Shown here: positions 27,274 to 36,020 of the stretch, in pieces
Layout: each line of letters begins with the position of its first letter
Numbering within the stretch: the stretch's first letter is position 1
Source: Xylanimonas allomyrinae
GTDB lineage: Bacteria; Actinomycetota; Actinomycetes; Actinomycetales; Cellulomonadaceae
Length of the DNA stretch: 64,000 bases
Direction of reading: 5' to 3'
NCBI RefSeq assembly: GCF_004135345.1
Contig: NZ_CP035495.1
Span: 3,286,001-3,350,000 of the forward strand
Program-made: the position numbers and the translations under genes
The notes under the pieces: model-generated
Databases searched by the model: none
What the model saw: the letters and a program-made list of their open reading frames with translations, nothing else
What the model was told of the DNA's origin: nothing

Positions 27274-29520
27274 ATGACGGACTACGGCCACGACCTGGCC
27301 TTCGGCAGCTTCATCACCCCGTCGAACACCGATCCGCAGGCGCCCGTGCGCCTGGCGCGCCTCAGCGAGGACGTCGGACTCGACCTCGTCTCGTTCCAGG
27401 ACCACCCGTACCAGCCCGCGTTCCTCGACACGTGGACGCTGCTGAGCTGGGTCGCCGCCGCGACCGAGCGCGTCACGGTCGCGGGCAACGTGCTCAACCT
27501 GCCGCTGCGCCCGCCGGCCGTGCTGGCCCGCGCCGCCGCGTCGCTCGACCTGCTCAGCGGCGGCCGCGTCGCGCTCGGCATCGGCGCCGGCGGGTTCTGG
27601 GACGCGATCGAGGCCATGGGAGCCCGGCGGCTGACGCCAGGCGAGTCGGTCGACGCGCTGAGCGAGGCGATCGACGTCATCCACGGCATCTGGGACGCGA
27701 GCGAGCGGCGCGCGCTGCGCGTCGACGGCCACCACCACCACGTCGTCGGCGCCAAGCGCGGTCCCGCGCCCGCGCACGACATCCCCCTGTGGGTCGGCGC
27801 CTACAAACCGCGCATGCTGCGGCTGCTCGCGCGCAAGGCCGACGGCTGGCTGCCGTCGGCGCCCTACCTCAAGGACGGCGACCTGGCCCGCGGCAACGCC
27901 GTGATCGACGAGGCGGCACTCGCCGCCGGACGCGACCCGGCCGAGATCCGCCGCCTGCTCAACCTCGGCGCCCCGCCCGCGACCACCAGCGAGTGGGTCG
28001 ACCAGCTCGTGCGCCTCGCGCTCGACGACGGCGTCGGCACGTTCATCGTCATGGGCGACGACCCCGACACGATCCGTCGCCTCGGCCAGGAGGTCGCACC
28101 CGCGGTGCGCGAGGCCGTCGCGGCCGAGCGCGCGTCCCGCGGCACGGCCCCCGCCGCGACCCGGCGCGGTGCCGCCGCCATCGCACTGCGCCGCGAGGGC
28201 ATCGCGTACGACGACGTGCCCCGGTCGTTACAGGACCGCGCGGTCGAGCCCGGCGACCGCGCCTACGCGAGCCTGCGGCACAACTACCTGCGCTCGGGCG
28301 CGCCCGGCATCGTGCTGCGCCCGCGCGACGCCGAGCAGGTCGCCGAGGCGCTCGGGTTCGCGCGCGCCCAGGCAGGGGTGCCGCTCGGGGTCCGGTCGGG
28401 AGGCCACGGCATCAGCGGCCGCTCGACCAACGACGGCGGCGTCGTCGTCGACCTGGGGGCGCTCGACGCGATCGAGGTGCTCGACGAACGCACGCGACGC
28501 GTGCGCGTGGGCGCCGGCGCCACCTGGGGGGCCGTCGCCGCGGCCCTGGCCCCGCACGGCTGGGCGATCACGTCGGGCGACTACGGCGGCGTCGGCGTCG
28601 GGGGCCTCGCGACCACCGCCGGCATCGGCCTGCTGGGCCGCTCACAGGGCCTGACGATCGACCACGTGGTCGCGGCCGACGTCGTCACCGCCGACGGGCG
28701 GATCGTGCGCGCGTCCGCCGACGAGAACCCCGAGCTGTTCTGGGGGCTGCGCGGCGCCGGGGCGAACCTCGGCGTCGTCACGTCGTTCGACCTGACGGCC
28801 GGCGCGCTCGGCGACGTCGTGTACTCCCAGATGACGCTCGACGCCACCGACACCGCGGGCCTGCTGGAACGGTGGGGCGCGACCGTCGAAGCCGCGCCGC
28901 GCGAGCTCACGTCGTTCCTCATCCTGTCCCCGCCGCGGCGCGGGCAGTCACCGGTCGCACAGCTCATGACGGTGTGGGCGGGCGCGGACACCGACGCGGC
29001 CGTCGCACAGCTCGAGGCGCTCGCCGACGCCGGCCCCCTGCTGCAGCACCAGGCGTACCTGCTGCCGTACAGCGGCGTGGTCCAGCCCGTCGAGCGGCAC
29101 CACGCGGGCGGCGGAGACCCAGCGGTGCGCTCGACGCTCGTCACCCACCTCGACGACGCCGTGGCGCGCGCGTTCGAGAAGGTCGCGTGGTCGGGCGACG
29201 CGTACTTCCTCCAGGTGCGCGCCACCGGCGGGGCCGCGCACGACGTCGCCCCCGACGCCACCGCGTACGCCCACCGGCACCAGAACTTCCTACTCACCGC
29301 CATGTCAGGGTCGCACGAGCGGCTCGACCCCCTGTGGGACGCCCAGCTCGGGCCGTACGCCGACGGGCTGTACCTGTCGTTCGACACCGACACCCGCCCC
29401 GAACGCCTCGCCGACGCGTTCCCCGGGCGCACGCTCGACCGGCTCCGGGCGCTCAAGCGGGACTGGGACCCCGCCAACGTGTTCCGCAGCAACTTCCCGA
29501 TCCCGCCCGCCGAGGCGTGA
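27274..29520 (+). CDS. Two-domain oxidoreductase: LLM flavin monooxygenase fused to FAD-linked oxidase
   Basis: A 748-residue fusion. Residues 1 to about 285 are a luciferase-like (LLM class) flavin-dependent oxidoreductase: HDLAFGSFITPSN, then VTVAGNVLNLPLRPPAVLAR and LGIGAGGFWD. Residues from about 345 are a vanillyl-alcohol-oxidase/berberine-bridge type FAD enzyme: GVRSGGHGISGRSTNDGG carries the His that usually binds FAD covalently. The position of the second covalent Cys reads DYGGVGVGG, without Cys. The C-terminal DWDPANVFRSNF is the BBE signature. No signal peptide. ATG 27274 is preferred over TTG 27262. The GntR gene upstream and the aldo-keto reductase, PfkB and ThuA-like genes downstream suggest oxidation and use of a sugar-derived compound. 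Substrate unknown. Confidence 0.85.
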   Translation: MTDYGHDLAFGSFITPSNTDPQAPVRLARLSEDVGLDLVSFQDHPYQPAFLDTWTLLSWVAAATERVTVAGNVLNLPLRPPAVLARAAASLDLLSGGRVALGIGAGGFWDAIEAMGARRLTPGESVDALSEAIDVIHGIWDASERRALRVDGHHHHVVGAKRGPAPAHDIPLWVGAYKPRMLRLLARKADGWLPSAPYLKDGDLARGNAVIDEAALAAGRDPAEIRRLLNLGAPPATTSEWVDQLVRLALDDGVGTFIVMGDDPDTIRRLGQEVAPAVREAVAAERASRGTAPAATRRGAAAIALRREGIAYDDVPRSLQDRAVEPGDRAYASLRHNYLRSGAPGIVLRPRDAEQVAEALGFARAQAGVPLGVRSGGHGISGRSTNDGGVVVDLGALDAIEVLDERTRRVRVGAGATWGAVAAALAPHGWAITSGDYGGVGVGGLATTAGIGLLGRSQGLTIDHVVAADVVTADGRIVRASADENPELFWGLRGAGANLGVVTSFDLTAGALGDVVYSQMTLDATDTAGLLERWGATVEAAPRELTSFLILSPPRRGQSPVAQLMTVWAGADTDAAVAQLEALADAGPLLQHQAYLLPYSGVVQPVERHHAGGGDPAVRSTLVTHLDDAVARAFEKVAWSGDAYFLQVRATGGAAHDVAPDATAYAHRHQNFLLTAMSGSHERLDPLWDAQLGPYADGLYLSFDTDTRPERLADAFPGRTLDRLRALKRDWDPANVFRSNFPIPPAEA

Positions 29521-29613
29521 CCGCGCGGGGACGTGACCGCGCCGGGCCGCGCCGCACGTGACGCGCGGCGCCGCCCGGGGTGCCGCTTGGCCGTCAGCGG
29601 GCAGGATGGGCAC

Positions 29614-30675
29614 ATGCCCACCGCACCCCGGTACCTCGCTGACGAGGCGCGCTACGAATCCATGACCTACCGCCGCACCGGCCGCTCGGGGATCGACCTG
29701 CCCGCGCTGTCGCTCGGCCTGTGGCACAACTTCGGCGACACCACGCCGTTCGCCACCCAGCGCGACGTCGCCCGCCGCGCGTTCGACCTCGGCATCACGC
29801 ACTTCGACCTGGCCAACAACTACGGCCCGCCCTACGGGTCGGCCGAGGAGAACTTCGGGCGCATCCTCGCCAAGGACCTGCACCCCTACCGCGACGAGAT
29901 CGTCATCTCGACCAAGGCCGGCTACGACATGCTGCCCGGCCCCTACGGCGACCACGGCTCCCGCAAGTACCTGCTCGGCTCGCTCGACGCCTCGCTGGAC
30001 CGCATGGGCCTCGACCACGTCGACATCTTCTACCACCACCGCCCCGACCCCTCGACCCCGCTCGAGGAGACGATGGGGGCGCTCGCGGCTGCCGTCCACG
30101 CGGGCAAGGCGCAGTACGTCGGCGTCTCGAACTACTCCGCTGCCCGCACGCGTGAGGCCGCCGCCCTCCTCGACGACCTGGGCGCGCCGCTGCTCATCCA
30201 CCAGCCCAGCTACTCGATGTTCAACCGGCACGTGGAGCAGGCGACGGTCGTCGACCCGTACGACGGTCAGCAGGCCGAGCCGCTGCTCGACGTCGTCGAG
30301 GACCTCGGCGTCGGGGCGATCGTCTTCTCGCCGCTGCAGCAGGGACTGCTCACCGGGCGCTACCTCGCGGGTGCGGCACCCGCAGGATCGCGTGCCGCCC
30401 GGCCCGACTCGCCGTTCCTCTCGGCGTCCAACCTGTCCGAGACCTACCTGGAGCGGGCGCGCGCCCTCGACGCCGTCGCGCAGGGTCGCGGCCAGACGCT
30501 CGCCCAGCTCGCCGTGTCCTGGGTGCTGCGCGACCCGCGCGTGACGTCGGCCCTCGTGGGTGCGTCGAGCGTGGCGCAGCTCGAGGACACGGTCGGGGCG
30601 CTCGCGGCCGCGCCGCTCACCGCCGAGGAGATCGCGGCGATCGAGCCGTACGCCGTCGACGGCACGGGCCGCTGA
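29614..30675 (+). CDS. Aldo/keto reductase, YghZ (L-glyceraldehyde-3-phosphate reductase) type
   Basis: A 353-residue NADPH-dependent aldo/keto reductase of the AKR14-like branch. The sequence MTYRRTGRSGIDLPALSLGL opens the barrel. The catalytic tetrad is visible: Asp and Tyr in FDLANNYGPPYG, Lys in ISTKAGYDM and His in FYHHRPD. GVSNYSA and the C-terminal LVGASSVAQLEDTV bind cofactor. YghZ-type enzymes reduce L-glyceraldehyde-3-phosphate and methylglyoxal. ATG 29614 has AGGA upstream and follows the oxidoreductase fusion by 93 bases on the same strand. Confidence 0.88.
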   Translation: MPTAPRYLADEARYESMTYRRTGRSGIDLPALSLGLWHNFGDTTPFATQRDVARRAFDLGITHFDLANNYGPPYGSAEENFGRILAKDLHPYRDEIVISTKAGYDMLPGPYGDHGSRKYLLGSLDASLDRMGLDHVDIFYHHRPDPSTPLEETMGALAAAVHAGKAQYVGVSNYSAARTREAAALLDDLGAPLLIHQPSYSMFNRHVEQATVVDPYDGQQAEPLLDVVEDLGVGAIVFSPLQQGLLTGRYLAGAAPAGSRAARPDSPFLSASNLSETYLERARALDAVAQGRGQTLAQLAVSWVLRDPRVTSALVGASSVAQLEDTVGALAAAPLTAEEIAAIEPYAVDGTGR

Positions 30676-30701
30676 GCGCGGTCCCGAAAGGGGGACAGGA
30701 C

Positions 30702-31574
30702 GTGGCGGAGACCGGTGCGGTGTCCTGGTTCGGCGGGCTGACCACGCTCGACGTCGTCCACCGCGCCGTCGCGCCCGCGCGCAACGAGAAGGTGACCGCG
30801 ACGCGCCAGGACGTCACGGCGGGCGGTCCCGCCGCGAACGCCGCGGTGACCGCTGCCGCGCTCGGCGTGCGGGCCGTGCTGGTCAGCGCGCTCGGCGCCG
30901 GGCCCGTCGCCGCCGCGGCGCGCGCCGACCTGGAGGCGCACGACGTCGCGATCCTCGATGTCGCCGACGCCGGGTTCCCGCTCGCGGTGTCCGCGGTGCT
31001 CGTCGACGACGCGACCGGTGAGCGGTCGGTCGTCTCGCCCGACGGCGCGCTCGCGGCCGCCCCGGCCCCCGCGCCGGGCGCGCTCGACGCCCTGCCGCAC
31101 CCCGACGTCGTGCTGCTCGACGGGCACCACCCGGCGATCGCGCGGGCGCTGCTCGCGTGGGTCGCGACGGCGTCACCGCGACCGCGCGTGGTGCTCGACG
31201 CCGGGCGGTGGCGGCCCGTGTTCGCCGACCTGCTGCCCGTGGCCGACGTCGCCGCGCTGAGCGACGACTTCCGGGTGCCCGGCCACGCCGACGCCGCGGC
31301 GGGGGCGCTCGCGCTCGGTGCGCGCGCCGTCGTCGTCACGCACGGGGCCGACCCGGTCGAGTGGCACACCGCGGCCGGTGACTCCGGGGCCGTCGTGGCG
31401 CCGCGCGTCGAGGCGCGCGACACGCTCGGCGCCGGCGATGCGTTCCACGGTGCGCTCGCCGCCGCGCTCGCGCAGGGCGACGCGCTGCCGGCCGCCGTCG
31501 AGCGCGCGGTACGGATCGCGAGCGCGCGCGTCGCCGTCGTCGGGCCGCGCGCCTGGCTCGAGGACGTGCGGTGA
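30702..31574 (+). CDS. PfkB-family carbohydrate kinase
   Basis: A 290-residue ribokinase-like sugar kinase. The N-terminal strand WFGGLTTLDVV is followed by TAGGPAANAAVTAAALG, the substrate-binding Gly-Gly signature. The C-terminal motif DTLGAGDAFHGA holds the catalytic Asp and anion hole. Length is normal. GTG 30702 is preceded by AAAGGGGGACAGGA and starts 26 bases after the aldo/keto reductase stop, so the two are probably in one operon with the ThuA-like gene. The sugar is not known. Confidence 0.85.
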   Translation: MAETGAVSWFGGLTTLDVVHRAVAPARNEKVTATRQDVTAGGPAANAAVTAAALGVRAVLVSALGAGPVAAAARADLEAHDVAILDVADAGFPLAVSAVLVDDATGERSVVSPDGALAAAPAPAPGALDALPHPDVVLLDGHHPAIARALLAWVATASPRPRVVLDAGRWRPVFADLLPVADVAALSDDFRVPGHADAAAGALALGARAVVVTHGADPVEWHTAAGDSGAVVAPRVEARDTLGAGDAFHGALAAALAQGDALPAAVERAVRIASARVAVVGPRAWLEDVR

Positions 31575-31614
31575 GGCCGCGCGAGGCGGGCAGCGCCCAG
31601 GCCGGGGCCGGGCG

Positions 31615-32280
31615 ATGACGGACCGTGCGCGGATCCTCGTGCTTGCCGGGCGCGGCCGCCACGAGGACCCCTGGCACGACCACGCCGCGACCTCGCACCG
31701 GCTCGCGCTCGTGCTCGCGGCGCTCGGCGAGGTCGAGGTCCGCTCGACGTTCCGCGACGCGCTCGACGACGTCGCCGGCGTGGACCTGCTGGTGCTCAAC
31801 GTGGGGGCGCCGACGCCTGGGCATCCCGACGACGCCCCGGCCTGGACGCCCTTCCACGAACGGCTCGACGCGTGGGCGCGCGCGGACGGGCGGATCCTCG
31901 CCGTCCACCAGACGGCCCTCGCGTTCCCTGACGCGCCGGGCTTCGGGGAGGTGCTCGGCGGGCGCTGGGTCGAGGGTGTCACGGGCCACCCGCCCATCGG
32001 GGGCATGCGGCTGACGGTCGCGGGCGGCACGCACCCCATCACCGCGGGTCTCGGCGCGGTCGAGGCCTACGACGAGCGGTACTGCCGCCTCCGGGTCGCG
32101 CCGTCGTCGCAGGTTCTGGGCTGGGTGCACGACGACGACGAGCCGCACCCGGCCCTGTGGGTCAGCACGGCGCACGGCGGGCGGACCGTCTACAGCGCGC
32201 TGGGTCACGACGCGCGCTCGTACGACTCGGCGGGCCACCAGGAGCTGCTGCTGCGCGCGGCGCGGTGGCTGCTGCGCTGA
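31615..32280 (+). CDS. ThuA-like protein (trehalose-utilisation family)
   Basis: A 221-residue ThuA-like, class I glutamine-amidotransferase-fold protein. ILVLAGRGRHEDPWHDHAAT at the N-terminus, VLNVGAPTPG in the middle and GRTVYSALGHDARSYD near the end fit the family, whose members are tied to disaccharide and keto-sugar metabolism in bacteria. ATG 31615 lies 40 bases after the PfkB gene. The product is soluble. A large palindrome follows the stop. Biochemical role of ThuA proteins is poorly defined. Confidence 0.8.
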   Translation: MTDRARILVLAGRGRHEDPWHDHAATSHRLALVLAALGEVEVRSTFRDALDDVAGVDLLVLNVGAPTPGHPDDAPAWTPFHERLDAWARADGRILAVHQTALAFPDAPGFGEVLGGRWVEGVTGHPPIGGMRLTVAGGTHPITAGLGAVEAYDERYCRLRVAPSSQVLGWVHDDDEPHPALWVSTAHGGRTVYSALGHDARSYDSAGHQELLLRAARWLLR

Positions 32281-32291
32281 ACGGACACTGT

Positions 32292-32367
32292 GCGGTCAGG
32301 TAGGCAGTCTGTCGTCTACTCGTGCACCCGGGCGCACGAGTAGACGACAGACTGCCTACCTGACCGC
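32292..32367. repeat. Perfect 34-bp inverted repeat with 8-base loop
   Basis: Positions 32292-32325 and 32334-32367 are exact reverse complements. The arms begin GCGGTCAGGTAGGCAGTCTG and are clearly less GC-rich than the surrounding genes. It lies between the convergent ThuA-like and TrmL genes and would end both transcripts, but it is twice as long as any other hairpin in the window and resembles REP-like or miniature-element palindromes. Confidence 0.9.
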
Positions 32368-32399
32368 CGGTCCGGGCCAGGGGAGGGCGCGCCGAGAGT

Positions 32400-32906
32400 T
32401 CAGGACCCCGGAAAGCCGAGCTGCCGCCACGCCTCGTACGTCGCGATCGACGCCGCGTTGGTCAGGTTGAGCGAGCGGCGCCCCGGCAGCATGGGCAGCA
32501 CCACGCGCTGGGTGATGCGCGGGTGCGCGAGCACCTCGTCGGGCAGCCCGGTGGGCTCGGGGCCGAAGAGCAGCACGTCGCCTCGCTGGTAGGCGACGTC
32601 GGTGTACGACGTCGCCGCCCCTACCTCGAACGCGAAAACGCGCGCGCCCGGCAGGGCGTCCATCGCGGCCTGGAAGCCCGGGTGCACGTCCAGCACGGCG
32701 AGGTCGTGGTAGTCGAGCCCGGCCCGGCGCAACTTGGACTCCTCGAGGTCGAAGCCGAGCGGCTCGACCAGGTGCAGCCGGGCGCCCGTGACGGCGGCGA
32801 GCCGGATCGCGGACCCGGTGTTCCCGGCGATGCGCGGCTCGAAGTAGACGAGGTGCGCGAACGGGGCGGCCGGCGCGGCGGGGGCGGAGGCGTGCGGGTT
32901 GCTCAT
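32400..32906 (-). CDS. trmL: tRNA (cytidine/uridine-2'-O-) methyltransferase, TrmL type
   Basis: A 168-residue SPOUT-family enzyme that methylates the wobble nucleotide 34 of certain leucine tRNAs. The family motifs are present: FEPRIAGNTGSAIRLAA near residues 25-41, LLFGPEPTGLP near residue 113 and SLNLTNAASI near residue 145, which together form the deep trefoil knot binding SAM. The N-terminus has a short Ala/Pro tail. ATG 32906 overlaps the stop of the DUF808 gene by four bases (ATGA), so they are translationally coupled. Confidence 0.88.
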   Translation of the reverse strand: MSNPHASAPAAPAAPFAHLVYFEPRIAGNTGSAIRLAAVTGARLHLVEPLGFDLEESKLRRAGLDYHDLAVLDVHPGFQAAMDALPGARVFAFEVGAATSYTDVAYQRGDVLLFGPEPTGLPDEVLAHPRITQRVVLPMLPGRRSLNLTNAASIATYEAWRQLGFPGS

Positions 32907-33889
32907 GCGTGTGCGGGCTCGTCGTCGTGCGAGGCGTGCTTGCGGCCGAACGGCAGGAGGTGCACGACGGCGAGCACCGCGGCCCCGACGGCCAGCCCCA
33001 CGACGGCCGAGCACAGCGTCTCGAACAGCCAGCCGAGCGCCCCGCCCACCCCGGCGACGCCGTCGGCGATGGCGTGCTCGACGTGCCGCACGGCGTCGAA
33101 CGGCGCCGTCCAGCCGAGCTCGTGGACGCCGTTGAGCAGGATGTGCCCACCGACCCACAGCATCGCGACCGTGCCGACGGTCGCGATGACGCCCAGCACC
33201 TTGGGCATGCCCACCACCAGTGCGCGGCCCAGGGCCTGCACGCCCGGCGACCGCCGTCGCGACAGCGCCAGGCCGATGTCGTCCATCTTCACGATGAGGC
33301 CGACGACGCCGTAGACGCCCACGGTGATCACGAGCGCGACGACGACGAGGATGATCAGCCGGTCCCAGAACGTCTCGTGGGCGACCTCGTTGAGCGAGAT
33401 GACCATGATCTCGGCCGACAGGATGAGGTCGGTGCGCACGGCCCCGGAGATCAGCGTCTTCTCGGCGCTCGCGCCCTGGACGGCGACGGGTGCCGCCGAG
33501 CTCACGGCGCCGGGCTCGTGCGCGGCGTCGTGCCCGCGCACGCGCTCCCAGATCTTCTCGGCACCCTCGTACGACAGGTAGAGGCCGCCCAGCATGAGGA
33601 TCGGCGCGAGCGCCCAGGGCGCGACCCAGGACAGCAGCAGCGCGACCGGCAGGATGATGAGCAGCTTGTTGCGGATCGAGCCGAGCGCGATCTTCTTGAC
33701 GATCGGCAGCTCGCGGTCGGGCGTGACGCCCGTGACGAACTGCGGCGTCACCGCGGTGTCGTCGATGACGACGCCGGCGGCCTTGGCGGTCGCCTTGCCG
33801 GCGGCCGCGCTGACGTCGTCCAGAGAGGCCGCGGCGGCCTTCGCGATCGCCGCGACGTCGTCGAGCAGGCCGAGCAGGCCGGCGCTCAT
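32903..33889 (-). CDS. DUF808 (YedI-like) inner-membrane protein
   Basis: A 328-residue integral membrane protein of the DUF808/YedI family, function unknown. It starts MSAGLLGLLDDVAAIAKAAA and has the family's conserved GVVIDDTAVTPQFVTGV segment, then KLLIILPVALLLSW and several further helices near residues 170-215, 240-265 and 290-315. The C-terminus is His/Asp-rich. It is coupled to trmL by a four-base overlap. ATG 33889 gives the conserved N-terminus. Confidence 0.88.
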   Translation of the reverse strand: MSAGLLGLLDDVAAIAKAAAASLDDVSAAAGKATAKAAGVVIDDTAVTPQFVTGVTPDRELPIVKKIALGSIRNKLLIILPVALLLSWVAPWALAPILMLGGLYLSYEGAEKIWERVRGHDAAHEPGAVSSAAPVAVQGASAEKTLISGAVRTDLILSAEIMVISLNEVAHETFWDRLIILVVVALVITVGVYGVVGLIVKMDDIGLALSRRRSPGVQALGRALVVGMPKVLGVIATVGTVAMLWVGGHILLNGVHELGWTAPFDAVRHVEHAIADGVAGVGGALGWLFETLCSAVVGLAVGAAVLAVVHLLPFGRKHASHDDEPAHA

Positions 33890-33935
33890 CGGGTGGCCCC
33901 CGTCGTGGGTGGGGTGCCGAGGTCGTTCACCATGG

Positions 33936-33975
33936 CCGGAAGCCTACGGGAGCGAGCGCTCCCGCAGGCTTCCGG
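33936..33975. terminator. Hairpin between pckG and the DUF808 gene
   Basis: CCGGAAGCCT-a-CGGGAGCG (33936-33954) pairs with 33957-33975 with a single mismatch and a 2-base loop. It lies downstream of pckG and upstream of the DUF808 start on the minus strand. Confidence 0.7.
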
Positions 33976-34012
33976 TGTTCAGGCCGTCTGCCCCGTTGCG
34001 AGACGACCGCCG

Positions 34013-34039
34013 CCGGTTCCGGGGGCCCCCGGGAACCGG
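34013..34039. terminator. Short hairpin directly after pckG
   Basis: CCGGTTCC (34013-34020) and GGAACCGG (34032-34039) flank a self-complementary G5C5 core, five bases past the pckG stop. With the hairpin at 33936 it makes a tandem terminator. Confidence 0.6.
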
Positions 34040-34043
34040 GCGC

Positions 34044-35912
34044 TCAGCCGGCCGCGCGTGCGAGCCGCTCCCGCAGGTCGGCGAGCTGGTCGCGCAGGCG
34101 CTGGGGCACGCGGTCGCCGAACGTGTCGAAGAACTGCTCGGTGAGGTCGGCCTCCGTGCGCCACGCCTCGGTGGGCACGTCGAACAGGGCCTGCAGGTCG
34201 TCCGCGCTCACGTCGAGGCCCTCGGTGTCGAGGGCTCCCGGCGCGGGCAGCAGGCCCACCGCGGACCGCACCGCCCCCGTGTCGGTGCGCACGGCACGCG
34301 CACGGTCGAGCTGCTGCACGATCCACTCGATGACGCGCGAGTTCTCGCCGAACCCGGGCCACAGGAACCGGCCGTCGGCGCCCTTGCGGAACCAGTTGAC
34401 CTGGAAGATGGCGGGGCGATTCTCGGCCTCGAGCCCGTCGCCCACCTCGAGCCAGTGCGCCCAGTGGTCGGCCATGGTGTAGCCGCAGAACGGCATCATG
34501 GCGAACGGGTCGCGGCGCAGCTCGCCGACCGTGCCCTCGGCGGCGGCGGTGCGCTCCGAGCTGATCGTGGCACCCAGGAACACGCCGTGGTCCCAGCCGC
34601 TGGCCTGCACGACGAGCGGCACGTTGGTGGCCCGGCGCCCGCCGAAGACGATCGCGTCGACGGGGACGCCCGCAGGGTCCTCCCAGTCGGGGGCGATGCT
34701 CGGGCACTGGGCGGCCGCGACGGTGAACCGCGAGTTGGGGTGTGCGGCCGGGCGGCCCGCCGCGCCGTCGGCCGGCGTCCAGTCCTGGCCGGTCCAGTCG
34801 ATCAGGTGCGCGGGCGCCTCGGGCGTCAGGCCCTCCCACCACACGTCGCCGTCGTCGGTCAGCGCGACGTTGGTGAAGATGACGTCGTGGCCCAGCGTCG
34901 CGATCGCCGTCGGGTTGGTGTCGACGCCGGTGCCGGGGGCGACGCCGAAGAACCCGGCCTCGGGGTTGATGGCGCGCAGCCGGCCGTCGGGCCCGGGGCG
35001 CATCCACACGATGTCGTCGCCGAGCGTCTCGACCTTCCAGTCGGGGATCGTCGGGCGCAGCATCGCGAGGTTGGTCTTGCCGCACGCGCTCGGGAACGCG
35101 GCCGCGAGGTGGTAGGTGCGCTGCTGCGGCGAGGTGATCTTGATGAGCAGCATGTGCTCGGCGAGCCAGCCCTCGTCGCGGGCCATGACCGAGGCGATGC
35201 GCAGCGCGAAGCACTTCTTGCCGAGCAGGGCGTTGCCGCCGTAGCCCGACCCGTACGACCAGATCTCGCGCGACTCGGGGAAGTGGACGATGTACTTGTC
35301 GTCGTTGCACGGCCACGGCACGTCCTGCTCGGCCGGGGCGAGCGGCGCGCCCACGCTGTGGACGGCCGGCACCCACTGCTGCCCGCCGCTGATGAGGTCG
35401 AGCACGTCGCGCGAGACGCGCGTCATGAGGTGCATGGAGACGACGACGTAGGGCGAGTCGGTGATCTCGACGCCCACCTGCGAGATGGGGCCGCCGACGG
35501 GGCCCATCGAGAACGGCACCACGTACATCGTGCGGCCGCGCATCGAGCCGGCGAAGACGTCACGCAGCTCGCTGCCCATCGCCGCGGGGGAGCGCCAGTT
35601 GTTGGTCGGGCCGGCGTCCTCCTCGCGCTCCGAGCAGATGAACGTGCGCGACTCGACGCGTGCGACGTCGGCGGGGTTCGAGCGGGCGAGGTAGGACCGG
35701 GGTCGCTTGGCCTCGTCGAGCTTGATGAGCGTGCCGGACTCGACCATGCCGTCCAGGAGTCGCTGCTTCTCTTCGTCGGAACCGTCGCACCAGACGATGG
35801 CGTCCGGGCGGGTGAGCGCGGCGACCTCCGCGACCCACGCCTCGACAGACCCGCCCTCGGGTGTGACGACGGCGGTGGCGTGGGTGGTGGACGTGGCGAT
35901 GCTGGTCGGCAT
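34044..35912 (-). CDS. pckG: Phosphoenolpyruvate carboxykinase (GTP)
   Basis: A 622-residue cytoplasmic enzyme that converts oxaloacetate and GTP to PEP and CO2, the entry to gluconeogenesis. The length is normal. [13 protein letters not shown] holds the kinase-1a P-loop and the reactive Cys. [14 protein letters not shown], the [11 protein letters not shown] segment and [11 protein letters not shown] are conserved GTP-PEPCK regions. ATG 35912 has GAAGGAGG eight bases upstream; upstream in-frame Met at 35960 lacks a ribosome site. It is divergent from a RamB/ScfR-like regulator, and a palindromic site lies in the shared promoter region, which suggests control by acetate or related metabolism. 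Confidence 0.96.
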   Translation of the reverse strand: MPTSIATSTTHATAVVTPEGGSVEAWVAEVAALTRPDAIVWCDGSDEEKQRLLDGMVESGTLIKLDEAKRPRSYLARSNPADVARVESRTFICSEREEDAGPTNNWRSPAAMGSELRDVFAGSMRGRTMYVVPFSMGPVGGPISQVGVEITDSPYVVVSMHLMTRVSRDVLDLISGGQQWVPAVHSVGAPLAPAEQDVPWPCNDDKYIVHFPESREIWSYGSGYGGNALLGKKCFALRIASVMARDEGWLAEHMLLIKITSPQQRTYHLAAAFPSACGKTNLAMLRPTIPDWKVETLGDDIVWMRPGPDGRLRAINPEAGFFGVAPGTGVDTNPTAIATLGHDVIFTNVALTDDGDVWWEGLTPEAPAHLIDWTGQDWTPADGAAGRPAAHPNSRFTVAAAQCPSIAPDWEDPAGVPVDAIVFGGRRATNVPLVVQASGWDHGVFLGATISSERTAAAEGTVGELRRDPFAMMPFCGYTMADHWAHWLEVGDGLEAENRPAIFQVNWFRKGADGRFLWPGFGENSRVIEWIVQQLDRARAVRTDTGAVRSAVGLLPAPGALDTEGLDVSADDLQALFDVPTEAWRTEADLTEQFFDTFGDRVPQRLRDQLADLRERLARAAG

Positions 35913-35985
35913 GGTGCCTCCTTCTTTCTGACCTGGCACCCTCGACGATTCCGCAATCAAGGGGGTCTTTGCTAGCCCCTACGCT

Positions 35986-36007
35986 GTCAAGATCGAAACA
36001 TCTTGAC
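35986..36007. promoter_or_regulatory. Palindromic operator in the pckG / RamB-like divergent region
   Basis: GTCAAGAT-N6-ATCTTGAC is a perfect dyad. Its right arm ends one base before the TACAGT hexamer of the regulator, so binding would block that promoter. Autoregulation is the simplest reading; effect on pckG, 74 bases away, is possible. Confidence 0.6.
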
Positions 36008-36008
36008 G

Positions 36009-36014
36009 TACAGT
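36009..36014 (+). promoter_or_regulatory. -10 element of a probably leaderless regulator transcript
   Basis: TACAGT ends six bases before GTG 36021, with GTCAAG (35986-35991) 17 bases upstream as a possible -35. Confidence 0.45.
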
Positions 36015-36020
36015 GAAAGA

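Noticed and set aside
32292-32367. Palindrome as terminal repeats of an insertion sequence
   Set aside because: Only eight bases lie between the arms and no transposase or target duplication is visible.
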